A stretch of 60,101 bases of DNA from NCBI GenBank assembly GCA_027490955.1, contig JAIXXB010000032.1:1-60101 (forward strand), in the 5' to 3' direction. Origin of the DNA: Rhodobacter sp. GTDB lineage: Bacteria; Pseudomonadota; Alphaproteobacteria; Rhodobacterales; Rhodobacteraceae. Shown here piece by piece: positions 25,387 through 34,850 of the stretch; position 1 is the stretch's first letter, and each line of letters opens with the position of its first letter. Under the pieces are notes generated by a model. That model had not been told where the DNA came from, did no database searches, and worked only from the letters and a program-made list of their open reading frames with translations. The position numbers were made by a program, and so were the translations under genes.

Positions 25387-25575
25387 ATGAGCGATCTATC
25401 CGACCAAAAGGCCGCTGCAGCCCGCCGCAAAGAAGACCGCGCGGCGCGGCGCAAGGCTGAACTTAAGGCCAATATGGCCCGGCGCAAAGCGCAGATGCGC
25501 GGGCGCGCTTTGGGCAATGCTGCGGCGGAGGATGGCACAACACAGACTGATGCGCAAAGTGAGGCGCAGGAATAA
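25387..25575 (+). CDS. Small basic coiled-coil protein upstream of murA, 62 aa
   Basis: A TAGGAAG site precedes the ATG. The product is a highly charged Arg/Lys/Ala-rich helix (QKAAAARRKEDRAARRKAEL, NMARRKAQMRGRAL) with a polar acidic tail. It lies 12 bp before murA, so it is probably cotranscribed. Small basic proteins of this kind precede murA in related genomes as I recall. Nucleic-acid or ribosome binding is plausible from composition only. Confidence 0.7.
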   Translation: MSDLSDQKAAAARRKEDRAARRKAELKANMARRKAQMRGRALGNAAAEDGTTQTDAQSEAQE

Positions 25576-25587
25576 AGGCGGGGCAAG

Positions 25588-26856
25588 ATGGATCAGATTC
25601 TGGTGCGGGGCAATGGCCCGTTGAATGGGCAAATCGCGATTGCGGGCGCAAAGAATGCGGCCCTGACGCTGATGCCTGCAACGCTGCTGACAGATCAGCC
25701 ATTGACGCTGACCAATGCGCCGCGCCTCTCAGATATAGCCACGATGACGCAACTGTTGCGCAGCCTTGGGTCCGAAGTCGCCAGTCTTGCCGATGGCAAA
25801 GTGCTGGCGATGTCTTCGGCGGCCATCACCAACCACACCGCCGATTATGACATTGTGCGCAAAATGCGCGCGTCGATTTTGGTGCTGGGCCCGATGCTGG
25901 CGCGCGATGGCCATGCCATTGTCTCGCTGCCAGGGGGATGCGCGATTGGCGCGCGGCCCGTCGATTTGCACCTGAAGGCGTTGGAGGCCATGGGCGCGGA
26001 AATGGATCTGCGCGAGGGCTATGTGCATGCCAAAGCTGCAGGCGGGCGCCTGAAAGGGGCGGTGTATGAATTCCCCTTCGTCTCGGTTGGGGCCACGGAG
26101 AACGCGCTAATGGCGGCCACGCTGGCGCGCGGCACAGTGGTGTTGAAAAATGCTGCGCGCGAGCCTGAAATTGTCGATCTGGCCCAGTGCCTGCGCCGTA
26201 TGGGAGCGCAGATAGAGGGCGAGGGCACCTCTACCATCACCATTCAGGGCGTCGATAGCCTTGGCGGGGCGACCCATCCTGTGGTGACCGACCGCATCGA
26301 ACTGGGCACTTATATGCTGATCCCTGCCTTTACGGGTGGCACAGTGGAATGTCTGGGCGGGCGGCTTGAATTGGTGGCCGCTTTTGCCGAAAAACTGGAC
26401 GAAGCAGGGCTGAGTGTGTCGCAAACGGCGGCGGGGATTCAGGTGACGCGCGGGGGCGGCGATATGCGGGCGGTCAATGTGCGCACCGAACCCTTCCCTG
26501 GATTTCCGACCGATTTGCAGGCGCAAATGATGGCGGCGCTGTGCACGGCGCAGGGTGTTTCAGTGCTGGAAGAAACCATTTTTGAAAACCGCTTTATGCA
26601 TGCGCCCGAACTCTTGCGCATGGGGGCCAAGATTGACGTGCATGGCGGCACGGCCACTGTGACGGGCGTCAAAAACCTGCGCGGCGCGCGGGTGATGGCG
26701 ACCGATCTGCGCGCCTCTGTAAGCCTGATTTTGGCAGGGCTTGCTGCCGAAGGCGAAACCGTTGTCAGCCGAGTGTATCATTTGGATCGTGGCTATGAGC
26801 GGGTGGAAGAAAAACTGCGCGCCCTTGGTGCGCAGATCGAACGGATCAAAGAATGA
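25588..26856 (+). CDS. murA: UDP-N-acetylglucosamine 1-carboxyvinyltransferase
   Basis: The protein has 422 residues, full family length. It transfers enolpyruvate from PEP to UDP-GlcNAc, the first committed step of peptidoglycan synthesis, in the cytoplasm. Visible signatures are [15 protein letters not shown] at the N-terminus, [23 protein letters not shown] with the catalytic (fosfomycin-sensitive) cysteine near residue 118, and [13 protein letters not shown]. The ATG of the DUF2948 gene overlaps its stop (ATGA). Confidence 0.96.
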   Translation: MDQILVRGNGPLNGQIAIAGAKNAALTLMPATLLTDQPLTLTNAPRLSDIATMTQLLRSLGSEVASLADGKVLAMSSAAITNHTADYDIVRKMRASILVLGPMLARDGHAIVSLPGGCAIGARPVDLHLKALEAMGAEMDLREGYVHAKAAGGRLKGAVYEFPFVSVGATENALMAATLARGTVVLKNAAREPEIVDLAQCLRRMGAQIEGEGTSTITIQGVDSLGGATHPVVTDRIELGTYMLIPAFTGGTVECLGGRLELVAAFAEKLDEAGLSVSQTAAGIQVTRGGGDMRAVNVRTEPFPGFPTDLQAQMMAALCTAQGVSVLEETIFENRFMHAPELLRMGAKIDVHGGTATVTGVKNLRGARVMATDLRASVSLILAGLAAEGETVVSRVYHLDRGYERVEEKLRALGAQIERIKE

Positions 26857-27341
26857 GCGATGCACGCTTTGAAGATGGCGCAGCAGGTGGGCGCGATGCC
26901 CCTTTGCGATTGATGGCCCAAGAGGGCGGCGATGTACCCGCCCTGAGCGCGTTGATCCAAGATGCCGTCTTTACGGGTGCCGATGTTACCTTTGTGCCCG
27001 CGCGGCGGCGCTTTGCCATGCTGCTGACACGGCTTCGCTGGGAAGATACCGCGCAGGCGCAGGCCGAAGGCCGCCCTTTTGAACGGGTGAAATCCCTTTT
27101 GGTGGTGGAAAGCATCACCGCGCTGCGCCGCGCGGGTTTTGATCCAAAGGACGCCTCAGCCGTGCAATCGCTGCTGGCGATCAGTTTTGCGGCGCGTGAC
27201 GTTTTGGGCGGCACATTAACCCTGACCTTGTCGGGCGGTGGCGCGATTGCAATGGAAGTAGAGGCGATCGACATCACCCTGCGCGATGTCACCCGCCCGC
27301 ACCGCGCCATTGCGCAAAAGCTGCCCGACCACGGCGCATAG
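26853..27341 (+). CDS. DUF2948 family protein
   Basis: The protein has 162 residues. [25 protein letters not shown] and [19 protein letters not shown] are the recognisable features of this alphaproteobacterial family, which commonly follows murA. It is translationally coupled to murA by a four-base overlap. The function is unknown. No signal peptide or membrane segment is seen. It ends 3 bp from a convergent small gene. Confidence 0.85.
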   Translation: MSDARFEDGAAGGRDAPLRLMAQEGGDVPALSALIQDAVFTGADVTFVPARRRFAMLLTRLRWEDTAQAQAEGRPFERVKSLLVVESITALRRAGFDPKDASAVQSLLAISFAARDVLGGTLTLTLSGGGAIAMEVEAIDITLRDVTRPHRAIAQKLPDHGA

Positions 27342-27344
27342 GCC

Positions 27345-27509
27345 CTAGGCGCGCGGTTTGCCGCCACCAATATTGACCGAGTTTTTGGTGCTGGGCACTG
27401 TCACAACAGCCGCCGTCGCTTTTTCTTTTTTGGGCTTTTTCACATTTTTGCCCTGTTTGTTCATGCCTTTGGCCATCGCGCGCTCCTTTTGGGCCATCCG
27501 CTTGGCCAT
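27345..27509 (-). CDS. Small lysine-rich protein, 54 aa
   Basis: The start is ATG 27509 with AAGGATAGC upstream; the longer frame to 27605 lacks such a site. The product begins MAKRMAQKERAMAKGMNKQG and has a lysine-rich centre (KNVKKPKKEKA) and a tail ending NIGGGKPRA. It is strongly basic, probably nucleic-acid associated, but the family is unrecognised. It is convergent with the DUF2948 gene. Confidence 0.6.
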   Translation of the reverse strand: MAKRMAQKERAMAKGMNKQGKNVKKPKKEKATAAVVTVPSTKNSVNIGGGKPRA

Positions 27510-27662
27510 GCTATCCTTGCGCCTTTTACTGGCGATAAGATAGGGCAAACTCTGGCCATTTCCGATGCCTGCCGAATCAGCCGCAGAATCACGTCGCAGA
27601 ATCACGCCGCACCCTGAATGACGCCATATTTCATATTTTGAATATTATTCTATCACTAAGCA

Positions 27663-27730
27663 TTAACCATACCTGCGCATGACATGACTTATGCACTTAA
27701 TGGCCCTTGATATCCTTTCGAATAAGTCAT
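27663..27730. promoter_or_regulatory. TTAACCAT half-site and ATGACTTAT/ATAAGTCAT inverted repeat
   Basis: TTAACCAT at 27663-27670 matches a CtrA-type half-site. A perfect 9-bp inverted repeat, ATGACTTAT (27684-27692) and ATAAGTCAT (27722-27730), has a 29-bp spacer. The region is AT-rich and lies upstream of the 81-aa gene, so a regulated promoter is likely here. Confidence 0.35.
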
Positions 27731-27802
27731 TTATCCTTATTTCGATGCCGAAAACGCCTAATGCTCTGCTAGGTTAGCGTCAACGTTGTGGGGGTGAACG
27801 TC

Positions 27803-28048
27803 ATGGCTGTGCACGCTGATTTTATTCACCGGTTGGTTGATTTGGTTGAATATGCCAAGGTCCATGATCTTCAGGTTGCATCCCTTGCGCTGAATGCAGC
27901 GGTTGAGGTGATTGAGCCCAGTATTGGCAAAACTGTATCCGCTAAACTTACCGCTGATTGCGTGACCCAAGTGCCGCGCCGCCCTGCGTTGCGCGTGATT
28001 GCGGGTGGGCGTGCCGCAGCCCAAGATGTGCAGCGCTTGTCGCGCTAG
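27803..28048 (+). CDS. Small hypothetical protein, 81 aa
   Basis: ATG 27803 is preceded by GGGGTG; an in-frame GTG at 27788 is an alternative. The product begins MAVHADFIHRLVDLVEYAKV. It is predicted soluble and alpha-helical in its first half (LQVASLALNAAVEVIEPSIG), with a basic C-terminus. No family is recognised. Its stop overlaps the stop of the convergent oxidoreductase within a CTAG palindrome. Confidence 0.6.
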   Translation: MAVHADFIHRLVDLVEYAKVHDLQVASLALNAAVEVIEPSIGKTVSAKLTADCVTQVPRRPALRVIAGGRAAAQDVQRLSR

Positions 28049-29454
28049 CCGCGCCCCATCAACCAATTTGCAAACCGCGCGAGGCGTGATGGTGGAATGC
28101 CCAGTCGCGCCTCGCGCTTATCTGCAAGTGCAAATAATTTGTACATCAGATGCACGCCAATGTAGCGTATCGGCTCTAATTCCCATTTGCGGGGGCGGCG
28201 ATTGACCCAAGGCAGAGCCGTCAGAGGCGTGGCTTGACCCAGCCCAAGGTGAATCTGCGCAAGATCGGCCAAGGTGCGCCCTGCCAGATTGCTGGTCGAC
28301 ACCCCAACCCCCACATATCCGCCCGCCCAACCAAGGCCCGTGGCAGGGTCAAGCCCGACAGTGGCGCACCAATCGCGCGGAACCCCCAGAACCCCGCACC
28401 ATGCATGATCAATGGGATAGGCAGCAGCGACGGGGAAATGGCGGTGCAAAATAGCGGTCAAGCGGCGAATGGTTTCCGCATCTGGCGCACCGTTTTTGTC
28501 GATATTCGAGCCAAACTTATAGGGCACCCCGCGCGCGCCCACAGTGATGCGCCCTTCGCGGGTGCGCTGGCAATAGCAATAGCCATTGTCCATATCCCCG
28601 ATCAATTCCTGCCCGTCCCATCCGATCTGCGCCCAAACCTCGGGCGGCAAAGGCGCTGTTGCGATTTGGGCAGAGTTCATCGGCAGCCAGTCGCGCCGAT
28701 GGCCTTTGATCTGGGCTGTGAACCCTTCAGTGCAGCGCAAAATGACAGGGGCTGTGATGCGGGCATGGGGGGTGATGACCTCGCCCTTGTCATAGGAGAG
28801 GGCAGGGGTGGATTCGGCAATGCGCACGCCCATCGCGTCGACCGCCTTCGCCAGCCCCTGCACCAATTTGGCAGGCTGCACGCGCGCCACGCCAGAAATC
28901 ACCATCGCGCCCAAAACATTGGGAATTGCGATGCGCTGGGCCACTTCGGCGGCGGTCAATTCGCGCGTGCGGTGGCCTTCGCCCCAGTGGTGGCGATGGG
29001 CAATTTCCGCGCGCATCCGCGCCAGCTGCGCGGGATTGGTGGCAACCATCATCTCGTCTGTGTGGTGGATGTCGGCATCAATGCCAAGTTCGGTGCAAAT
29101 GCGCGAAATCTCGTCCACAGTACCTTCAAGAGCGCGGGCCATATCCAGCACAGCGGCGCGCGATGAGCTGGCCGCATAGCGTTCGTGATTCCACGCAAAA
29201 TTGCCCGAACACCACCCTCCATTGCGCCCCGACGCGCCAAAGCCTGCGAAATGCTTGTCGATGATCAGCACATCCAAATCGGGCTGCGCCTGTTTCAGGT
29301 AAAATGCCGTCCATAGCCCTGTAAACCCTGCCCCGATAATCGCCACATCTGCGCGCGTATCGGCCCCAAGGGCTGGGCGGCGGGTTTGCGGCAGGCCGAT
29401 ATCGGCATACCAAAAGGAAACCTCGCCGATTGTGTTGGGCTGATAGTTCTGCAT
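28045..29454 (-). CDS. FAD-dependent amine/amino-acid oxidase (DAO family)
   Basis: The protein has 469 residues. The Rossmann motif DVAIIGAGFTGLWTAFYL (about 36-53) and FGASGRNGGWCSGNF define a DadA/PuuB-like glycine/D-amino-acid oxidase-type flavoprotein. The C-terminal GWAGGYVGVGVSTSNLAGRTLADL is the usual second FAD-contact block. It probably oxidises an amine or amino acid. A polyamine-type ABC transporter 2.4 kb away is compatible with gamma-glutamylputrescine or similar substrates, but there is no direct link. It is transcribed in the same direction as the LysR gene, 106 bp downstream of it. Confidence 0.85.
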   Translation of the reverse strand: MQNYQPNTIGEVSFWYADIGLPQTRRPALGADTRADVAIIGAGFTGLWTAFYLKQAQPDLDVLIIDKHFAGFGASGRNGGWCSGNFAWNHERYAASSSRAAVLDMARALEGTVDEISRICTELGIDADIHHTDEMMVATNPAQLARMRAEIAHRHHWGEGHRTRELTAAEVAQRIAIPNVLGAMVISGVARVQPAKLVQGLAKAVDAMGVRIAESTPALSYDKGEVITPHARITAPVILRCTEGFTAQIKGHRRDWLPMNSAQIATAPLPPEVWAQIGWDGQELIGDMDNGYCYCQRTREGRITVGARGVPYKFGSNIDKNGAPDAETIRRLTAILHRHFPVAAAYPIDHAWCGVLGVPRDWCATVGLDPATGLGWAGGYVGVGVSTSNLAGRTLADLAQIHLGLGQATPLTALPWVNRRPRKWELEPIRYIGVHLMYKLFALADKREARLGIPPSRLARFANWLMGRG

Positions 29455-29560
29455 GCGATCACCTCTGCGCCTACCCTTGCAAAGCGGCAGCTGCGGCGCA
29501 AGAGGGGGCTAGTCCCTTCGCGTCGCACATCATCTGGATTTTTGGGGCGCTGCGATTGGG

Positions 29561-30442
29561 CTAAAGCTGTGTTTCAATCCAAGCGCGAAACGAGGTCAGC
29601 GGTGCGCGGGGAGGCGCATCTTTGGGCCAGACGAGGAAGTATTTTCCAAGTGCGGGTATAGCAGGGCCAAAGGCGGGAATAAGGCGGCCCTCGGCCAATT
29701 CGCGTTCGATCAGAAAACTGGGCAAAAGTGCAATGCCCAGACCATGCAATGCGGCCATGGTCATGGTGGAAAACTGATCAAACAGCATGGCGGGTGGGCG
29801 CTGGGGCTGCGCGCCAAAATGCGCCAGCCAGCGCCCCCAATCGCCAAGACGGCTTTCGATTTGTAGCAAAGGGTATGAGAGGATGTCATCCGCTTGGCCC
29901 AAGGGTGATGGCAAAAGCTGGGGCGCGGCCACGGCGATGAGCATTTCTTCCAAAAGCGGCAGATGCTGCGCGCCTGCCCAATCTTCCCGCCCGTAGTGAA
30001 TGGCGGCATCAATCCCTTCGCCTGCCATGTCAAATGGGCGCAGGCGGGTAGATAGGTTGAGCGTGACTTCGGGATGTTTGGCGGTAAAACCTGCAAGACG
30101 CGGGGCCAGCCAATGCATGCCAAAGGCAGGCAGAATTGCCAAATTAAGACTTCCTCCCAATGGGTTAGCGCGCAATGTCATCGAGGCGCTGGCAAGGCCT
30201 TGCAGGGCATGGCGCACCGCGCGCACATAATCGCGCCCCGCAGGGCTAAGCGCCAATTTGCCCCCTTCGCGCGCCAGCAACGCCACGCCCATCTGCGCCT
30301 CAAGAACCTGCAACTGCCGCGAAATCGCCCCTTGGGTCAAAGCCAATTCGTTGGCCGCCGCCGAGGCAGAGCCAAGCCTGTCCACAGCCTCAAGCGCCAG
30401 CAGGCTGGGCATAGAGGGCAAATAGCGGCGCGCGCCGAACAT
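29561..30442 (-). CDS. LysR-family regulator (GcvA/GcdR-like)
   Basis: The protein has about 293 residues. The N-terminal winged helix (SLLALEAVDRLGSASAAANELALTQGAISRQLQVLEAQMG) and the C-terminal periplasmic-binding-type effector domain are complete. The start MFGARRYLPS has AGGAAA six bases upstream and matches the family length; a longer frame to 30517 lacks support. It is divergent from glutaryl-CoA dehydrogenase with an 86-bp intergenic region, the classic arrangement for a LysR activator of its neighbour (GcdR-like). The effector is unknown, possibly glutarate or glutaryl-CoA. Confidence 0.88.
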   Translation of the reverse strand: MFGARRYLPSMPSLLALEAVDRLGSASAAANELALTQGAISRQLQVLEAQMGVALLAREGGKLALSPAGRDYVRAVRHALQGLASASMTLRANPLGGSLNLAILPAFGMHWLAPRLAGFTAKHPEVTLNLSTRLRPFDMAGEGIDAAIHYGREDWAGAQHLPLLEEMLIAVAAPQLLPSPLGQADDILSYPLLQIESRLGDWGRWLAHFGAQPQRPPAMLFDQFSTMTMAALHGLGIALLPSFLIERELAEGRLIPAFGPAIPALGKYFLVWPKDAPPRAPLTSFRAWIETQL

Positions 30443-30528
30443 ATGAGTTTTCCTCATGCTGCTGCGATGATCTTTCGATAGGCTTTTGCCGCGCCTTTTG
30501 CAATACTGCGTCAACATAGGAGGATAGC

Positions 30529-31749
30529 ATGACCAACCGCCCCGCGATCAAACCCAAAGATGCCCCCGAACTTGGCCCCTTTGATTGGGCCGATCCTTTG
30601 CGTATGGATGACCAGCTGACGGCCGAAGAGCGCATGCTGCGCGATGCCGCCCGCGCCTTTGCGCAAGAAAAGCTGCAGCCCCGCGTGATTGCCGCCTACC
30701 GCGATGAGGCGACCGATCCTGCGATTTTCCGCGAGATGGGCGAAATGGGGCTGCTTGGTGCGACCATCCCCGAAGAATATGGCGGGCTGGGGGCCAGCTA
30801 TGTTGCCTATGGCCTGATCGCGCGCGAGGTAGAGCGTGTGGATTCAGGCTATCGCAGCATGCTGTCGGTGCAATCCTCTTTGGTGATGTACCCGATTTAC
30901 GCCTATGGATCCGAGGTGCAGCGCCAGAAATACCTGCCCAAATTGGCCACAGGTGCGTTGATTGGTTGCTTTGGCCTGACCGAGCCCGATGCAGGGTCTG
31001 ATCCTGCGGGCATGAAGACCACGGCGCGCAAAACCGCAAATGGGTATGTGCTGAATGGCACAAAGATGTGGATTTCCAACGCGCCGATCGCCGATCTGTT
31101 CATCGTTTGGGCCAAGTCCGAAGCGCATGGTGGCAAAATCCGCGGCTTTATTCTGGAAAAGGGTATGAAGGGCCTGTCTGCGCCCAAGGTCGGCGGCAAG
31201 CTGTCACTGCGCGCGTCGATCACGGGCGAGATTGTGATGGAGGGTGTCGAGGTTGGGGAAGAGGCCCTTTTGCCGCATGTGGAGGGGCTGAAAGGCCCGT
31301 TTGGCTGCCTGAACCGCGCGCGCTATGGCATTGCTTGGGGCGTGATGGGCGCTGCCGAGTTTTGTATGGCCGCTGCACGCCAATATGGGCTGGATCGCCA
31401 TCAGTTTGGCAAGCCCTTGGCGCAGACGCAGCTTTACCAGACCAAACTGGCCAATATGATGACCGACATCGCGCTGGGCCTGCAAGGCGCGCTGCAGTTG
31501 GGGCGGCTGATGGATAATGCGCAGGCCGCGCCTGAAATGGTTTCAATCCTAAAGCGCAACAATTGCGGCAAGGCTTTGGAGGCCGCGCGCCACGCCCGCG
31601 ACATGCACGGTGGCAATGGTATTTCGCAAGATTTCCAAGTGATGCGCCATATGGTGAACCTTGAAACTGTGAACACCTATGAAGGCACCTATGATGTGCA
31701 TGGCCTAATCCTTGGCCGCGCAATTACAGGGCTGCAGGCCTTCTTTTAA
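30529..31749 (+). CDS. gcdH: Glutaryl-CoA dehydrogenase
   Basis: The protein has 406 residues, a full-length acyl-CoA dehydrogenase of the glutaryl-CoA type. [63 protein letters not shown] and the catalytic glutamate in TYEGTYDVH are visible. It converts glutaryl-CoA to crotonyl-CoA and CO2 in lysine/tryptophan degradation, passing electrons to ETF. A strong AGGAGG site lies upstream. It is probably controlled by the divergent LysR protein. Confidence 0.93.
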   Translation: MTNRPAIKPKDAPELGPFDWADPLRMDDQLTAEERMLRDAARAFAQEKLQPRVIAAYRDEATDPAIFREMGEMGLLGATIPEEYGGLGASYVAYGLIAREVERVDSGYRSMLSVQSSLVMYPIYAYGSEVQRQKYLPKLATGALIGCFGLTEPDAGSDPAGMKTTARKTANGYVLNGTKMWISNAPIADLFIVWAKSEAHGGKIRGFILEKGMKGLSAPKVGGKLSLRASITGEIVMEGVEVGEEALLPHVEGLKGPFGCLNRARYGIAWGVMGAAEFCMAAARQYGLDRHQFGKPLAQTQLYQTKLANMMTDIALGLQGALQLGRLMDNAQAAPEMVSILKRNNCGKALEAARHARDMHGGNGISQDFQVMRHMVNLETVNTYEGTYDVHGLILGRAITGLQAFF

Positions 31750-31753
31750 AGAA

Positions 31754-31785
31754 AAGGGGGGCGCGAAGCCCCCCTTCATTTAACA
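31754..31785 (+). terminator. Terminator after gcdH
   Basis: AAGGGGGGC (31754-31762) pairs perfectly with GCCCCCCTT (31768-31776), with a 5-nt loop and an AT-rich tail. It may also serve the convergent permease gene. Confidence 0.8.
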
Positions 31786-31809
31786 TGATTGCCTCTTTTT
31801 GCCTTGGTT

Positions 31810-32679
31810 TTATAGCGCCTCTTCCAAGGCAGCGGCGCGGCGGGCCTCTGCCTCGCGTTCGGCCTCAATACGCGCCAAACGGCGGCGGTTGATTTCGTAA
31901 ATCAAAGCCAAGACCAGCGTCACCATAATCAGCAAAAACGCCAGCGCGTTGATGGCTGGGGTCACGCCAGATCGCACCATCGAAAACACATAGACTGTCA
32001 GCGTATCCATGCCTCCGCGCGTGAACTGTGTGACGTTGTAGTTTTCGATGGATTGGAAAAACGCCACGGCCCCGCCTGCACCGATGGCAGGGTAAAGATA
32101 AGGCAGCAGGATGCGGCGCAGCACTTGGGAATGGCTTGCGCCCAAATCCAGCGCGGCCTCTTCTAACCCTGCATCAAAGCTTTGCAAACGGGCCAGAACC
32201 AGCAGCATCACCATGGCTGCAATATAGCTGACCTGCCCCAAAACCGACAAATGCAGACCGGGGTTGAACAGAAAAAACTCTGTTCCCAATGCATTGCCCA
32301 TCTTTGTCCATAGGATCATGGTTGAAATACCAATCACCACGCCCGGGATTAGGATGGTCGAGATCATGATGCTATACAGCAACGTGCGCACACGCCCCGA
32401 GATCGAGTTGATCAAAATCGCCGAGGCCGTGCCCACGATCACCGACAAAATCGCCACGGCAACGGCCACAACCAATGTGTTGCCAAAGGCCACCATCATG
32501 CGGTCATCGTTGATCATCGCGTCAAACCAACGCCAAGTCCATCCCTTCCATGGCACGATAGAGGGCAGTCGGTTATCGTTAAACGCGGCCCCCGACATCA
32601 CCACCAAAGGCGCCAACATGAAGATCAAGAAAAGGCCCATATACAGGCGGGCAAGGTTCATCCGAAGTTTATGCATCAC
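31810..32679 (-). CDS. Polyamine-type ABC transporter permease (PotC-like)
   Basis: The protein has 289 residues and six membrane segments. The loop LEEAALDLGASHSQVLRRILLPYL near residue 172 is the permease EAA motif, and the N-terminal LARLYMGLFLIFMLAPLVVMSGAAFN is typical of PotC-like subunits. It ends with a charged Arg/Glu helix (LARIEAEREAEARRAA) on the cytoplasmic side. It is last in the potD-A-B-C-like operon, 6 bp after the PotB-like gene. The substrate is probably a polyamine or quaternary amine. Confidence 0.88.
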   Translation of the reverse strand: MMHKLRMNLARLYMGLFLIFMLAPLVVMSGAAFNDNRLPSIVPWKGWTWRWFDAMINDDRMMVAFGNTLVVAVAVAILSVIVGTASAILINSISGRVRTLLYSIMISTILIPGVVIGISTMILWTKMGNALGTEFFLFNPGLHLSVLGQVSYIAAMVMLLVLARLQSFDAGLEEAALDLGASHSQVLRRILLPYLYPAIGAGGAVAFFQSIENYNVTQFTRGGMDTLTVYVFSMVRSGVTPAINALAFLLIMVTLVLALIYEINRRRLARIEAEREAEARRAAALEEAL

Positions 32680-32685
32680 CGCCCC

Positions 32686-33609
32686 CTATTTCGCGATATC
32701 TGAAAGTTTAACTTTGAACACCTTCAGCGCGATCGACACAAAGACAGTGCACAACAGCAGCAGGATAAAGGCATAGGCCGAAGCGGTGTTCCAATCGAGC
32801 GCGTCTTTGAACCACTGATCGATTGTTTGCGTGAACCACTGCGATGTGGTTGACCCAAGGATCGATGGCACCAAAAGCGACCCTGCCGACAGCATGAAGA
32901 CCATCACGCAGCCCGATGCAATGCCAGGTTTGGCATGGGGCAACACAATGCGCATGTGAATGCGCCACCACGATGCGCCAAGGTCATCGGCGGCCTCGAT
33001 CTGATTGGTGTCCAGCGACGAAATCGCATTGTAGATCGGAAATAACATAAACAAAACATAGGTATAGGTCAGGCCAATAACCACTCCGTCATAATCGACA
33101 ATCCAGCGCACAGGCGCCTCGATTGCGCCGATAGCCAAGAGCAGGGCGTTCAGCGGGCCTTTAAAGGCCAGAATGATCCACCACGCAAAGGCGCGCAGCA
33201 CCTCGGACACCCACAGGGGGATGAACAAAAGCAACAGCAATGTGGGCAGCGATTTTGGATTGGCGATCTTGGCCATGAAAAAGGCCAGCGGATAGGCCAA
33301 CAAAAAGCACGCCACCGTGACCACAATCGAATACCAAATCGTCAGACCAAAGGTCATCACATGCACGGGGATCGTGTAGGCATAGCCAAAAAACGTCCGT
33401 TCAATCGACCCATCAAAGACTTTGGCATAGTTGCCAAAGCTGTAGAAATCTTTGGGCCCGCCCACCTCGACCACGGGAAGATAGGGGCGGAAGCTTTGCT
33501 CGAACAGGGTGATATTGGGAACCACCACCAGCATCACCAACCAAAACGCCACCAATAGGCACATCAGGGCGGTGATCGTCACGCCATAGCGGCGAATAAG
33601 ATCGTTCAT
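32686..33609 (-). CDS. Polyamine-type ABC transporter permease (PotB-like)
   Basis: The protein has 307 residues and six membrane segments. IEAADDLGASWWRIHMRIVLPHAKPGI near residue 210 is the EAA loop. An extended periplasmic region after the first helix (VPNITLFEQSFRPYLPVVEVGGPKDFYS) is common in PotB proteins. It lies 3 bp after the ATPase gene and 6 bp before the PotC-like gene, so the three are cotranscribed. Confidence 0.88.
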   Translation of the reverse strand: MNDLIRRYGVTITALMCLLVAFWLVMLVVVPNITLFEQSFRPYLPVVEVGGPKDFYSFGNYAKVFDGSIERTFFGYAYTIPVHVMTFGLTIWYSIVVTVACFLLAYPLAFFMAKIANPKSLPTLLLLLFIPLWVSEVLRAFAWWIILAFKGPLNALLLAIGAIEAPVRWIVDYDGVVIGLTYTYVLFMLFPIYNAISSLDTNQIEAADDLGASWWRIHMRIVLPHAKPGIASGCVMVFMLSAGSLLVPSILGSTTSQWFTQTIDQWFKDALDWNTASAYAFILLLLCTVFVSIALKVFKVKLSDIAK

Positions 33610-33612
33610 CGC

Positions 33613-34695
33613 CTAGCCCCTTACATTTGCGTCAGGCAGCAGGGCAGCGCGGGCGGCGTCAAAGCTGGCATGCAATTTGGTGCCGATATCGGGCACTGTG
33701 GCCGACCCATCGTTGCGCAATTCGGCCACGATCAGCTTGCCATCATCGCTGTGGCACAGAACCGAGATGAAGGCCCCTTCGAAAGACACTTCGCTGACTG
33801 TGACAGGGATAGAGTTTTCCGCAGCCTTGGTCGCTGACAACAGCGTATGTTCAGGGCGGACATAGAGGCGCAGCGCCTTGTCTTTGGCATCGTCATTGAT
33901 GCGGGCGCGCAGCGTGCCATAGGCGGTTTCAAACCCCGCCATGCCGCCAGAAATTGCAGCGGCCTTGCCGTCAAAGATGTTATTCTCGCCCACGAAACCC
34001 GCGACAAAACCATTGATCGGGGCGTTGTAGATATCGCGCGGATTGGCGATTTGTTGGATGCGGCCTTGGCTCATCACGCCCACGCGGTCAGACATGGCCA
34101 GCGCTTCGCCCTGATCGTGGGTGATGTAGATGAACGTCACGCCTGTGCGTTTTTGAATGGCGCGCAGTTCTGCGCGCATATGCTGGCGCAGCTTAAGGTC
34201 AAGCGCGGACAAGGGCTCGTCCAGCAGCATCACCGATGGTTCAACGGCCAAAGCGCGAGCAATGGCCACGCGCTGCTTTTGCCCACCCGACAGTTGGCTG
34301 ACCATCTTGTCCGCCGCACCTTTCAAGTCGACCAATTCCAAAAGTTCTTCGGCCTTTTTGCGCCGCGTGACCTTGTCCACACCGCGCACCTCTAGGCCAA
34401 AAGATATGTTTTCCCAAATCGGCATCAGCGGAAACAGTGCCAGATTTTGGAATATCAACGCAGTGGGGCGTTGGTTGGGGCGCTGGCCGCGCATATCCTT
34501 GCCGCCAATTCGAATTGCGCCTTCGGTCGGGTTAATAAAGCCCGAAATCATCCGTAAGATGGTGGTTTTCCCGCATCCCGATGGCCCAAGGAACGAGAAA
34601 AACTCGCCCGGCTCTATCGATACATTGGCGTTATCCACCGCGCGAAAACTACCAAAATCGCAGCTTACGTTGTCCAGATCTATTTTCGCGCTCAT
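33613..34695 (-). CDS. Polyamine-type ABC transporter ATP-binding protein (PotA-like)
   Basis: The protein has 360 residues. Walker A GPSGCGKTT, Q-loop FQNLALFPLM, signature LSGGQKQRVAIARA, Walker B VMLLDEPLSALD and THDQGEAL are present, followed by a full C-terminal TOBE domain (VRPEHTLLS). The length and organisation match PotA. A strong terminator lies between it and the upstream binding-protein gene, so its expression depends on read-through or its own promoter. Confidence 0.9.
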   Translation of the reverse strand: MSAKIDLDNVSCDFGSFRAVDNANVSIEPGEFFSFLGPSGCGKTTILRMISGFINPTEGAIRIGGKDMRGQRPNQRPTALIFQNLALFPLMPIWENISFGLEVRGVDKVTRRKKAEELLELVDLKGAADKMVSQLSGGQKQRVAIARALAVEPSVMLLDEPLSALDLKLRQHMRAELRAIQKRTGVTFIYITHDQGEALAMSDRVGVMSQGRIQQIANPRDIYNAPINGFVAGFVGENNIFDGKAAAISGGMAGFETAYGTLRARINDDAKDKALRLYVRPEHTLLSATKAAENSIPVTVSEVSFEGAFISVLCHSDDGKLIVAELRNDGSATVPDIGTKLHASFDAARAALLPDANVRG

Positions 34696-34800
34696 TCACA
34701 TGTCCCTGTCGCTGTGGTTTGGCTGCCGCTTTGGCTTGGCTGCCTGTCATTTACCCTGCGCCGCCACGGTCTATGGCCGTTTTGCGGCATCTTTTATGCT

Positions 34801-34835
34801 AAAAAAGAACGCTGGGCGAATTTCGCCCAGCGTTC
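34801..34835 (-). terminator. Strong terminator after the binding-protein gene
   Basis: On the minus strand, GAACGCTGGGCG pairs with CGCCCAGCGTTC (12 bp) with an AT-rich loop and is followed by a run of six Ts. It is a classic Rho-independent terminator located 16 bp after the PotD-like stop. Confidence 0.9.
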
Positions 34836-34850
34836 CCAAAATGGCAGCGA

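Noticed and set aside
28234-29166. 310-codon frame antisense to the DAO oxidase
   Set aside because: Shadow of the oxidase gene, which has clear FAD motifs.
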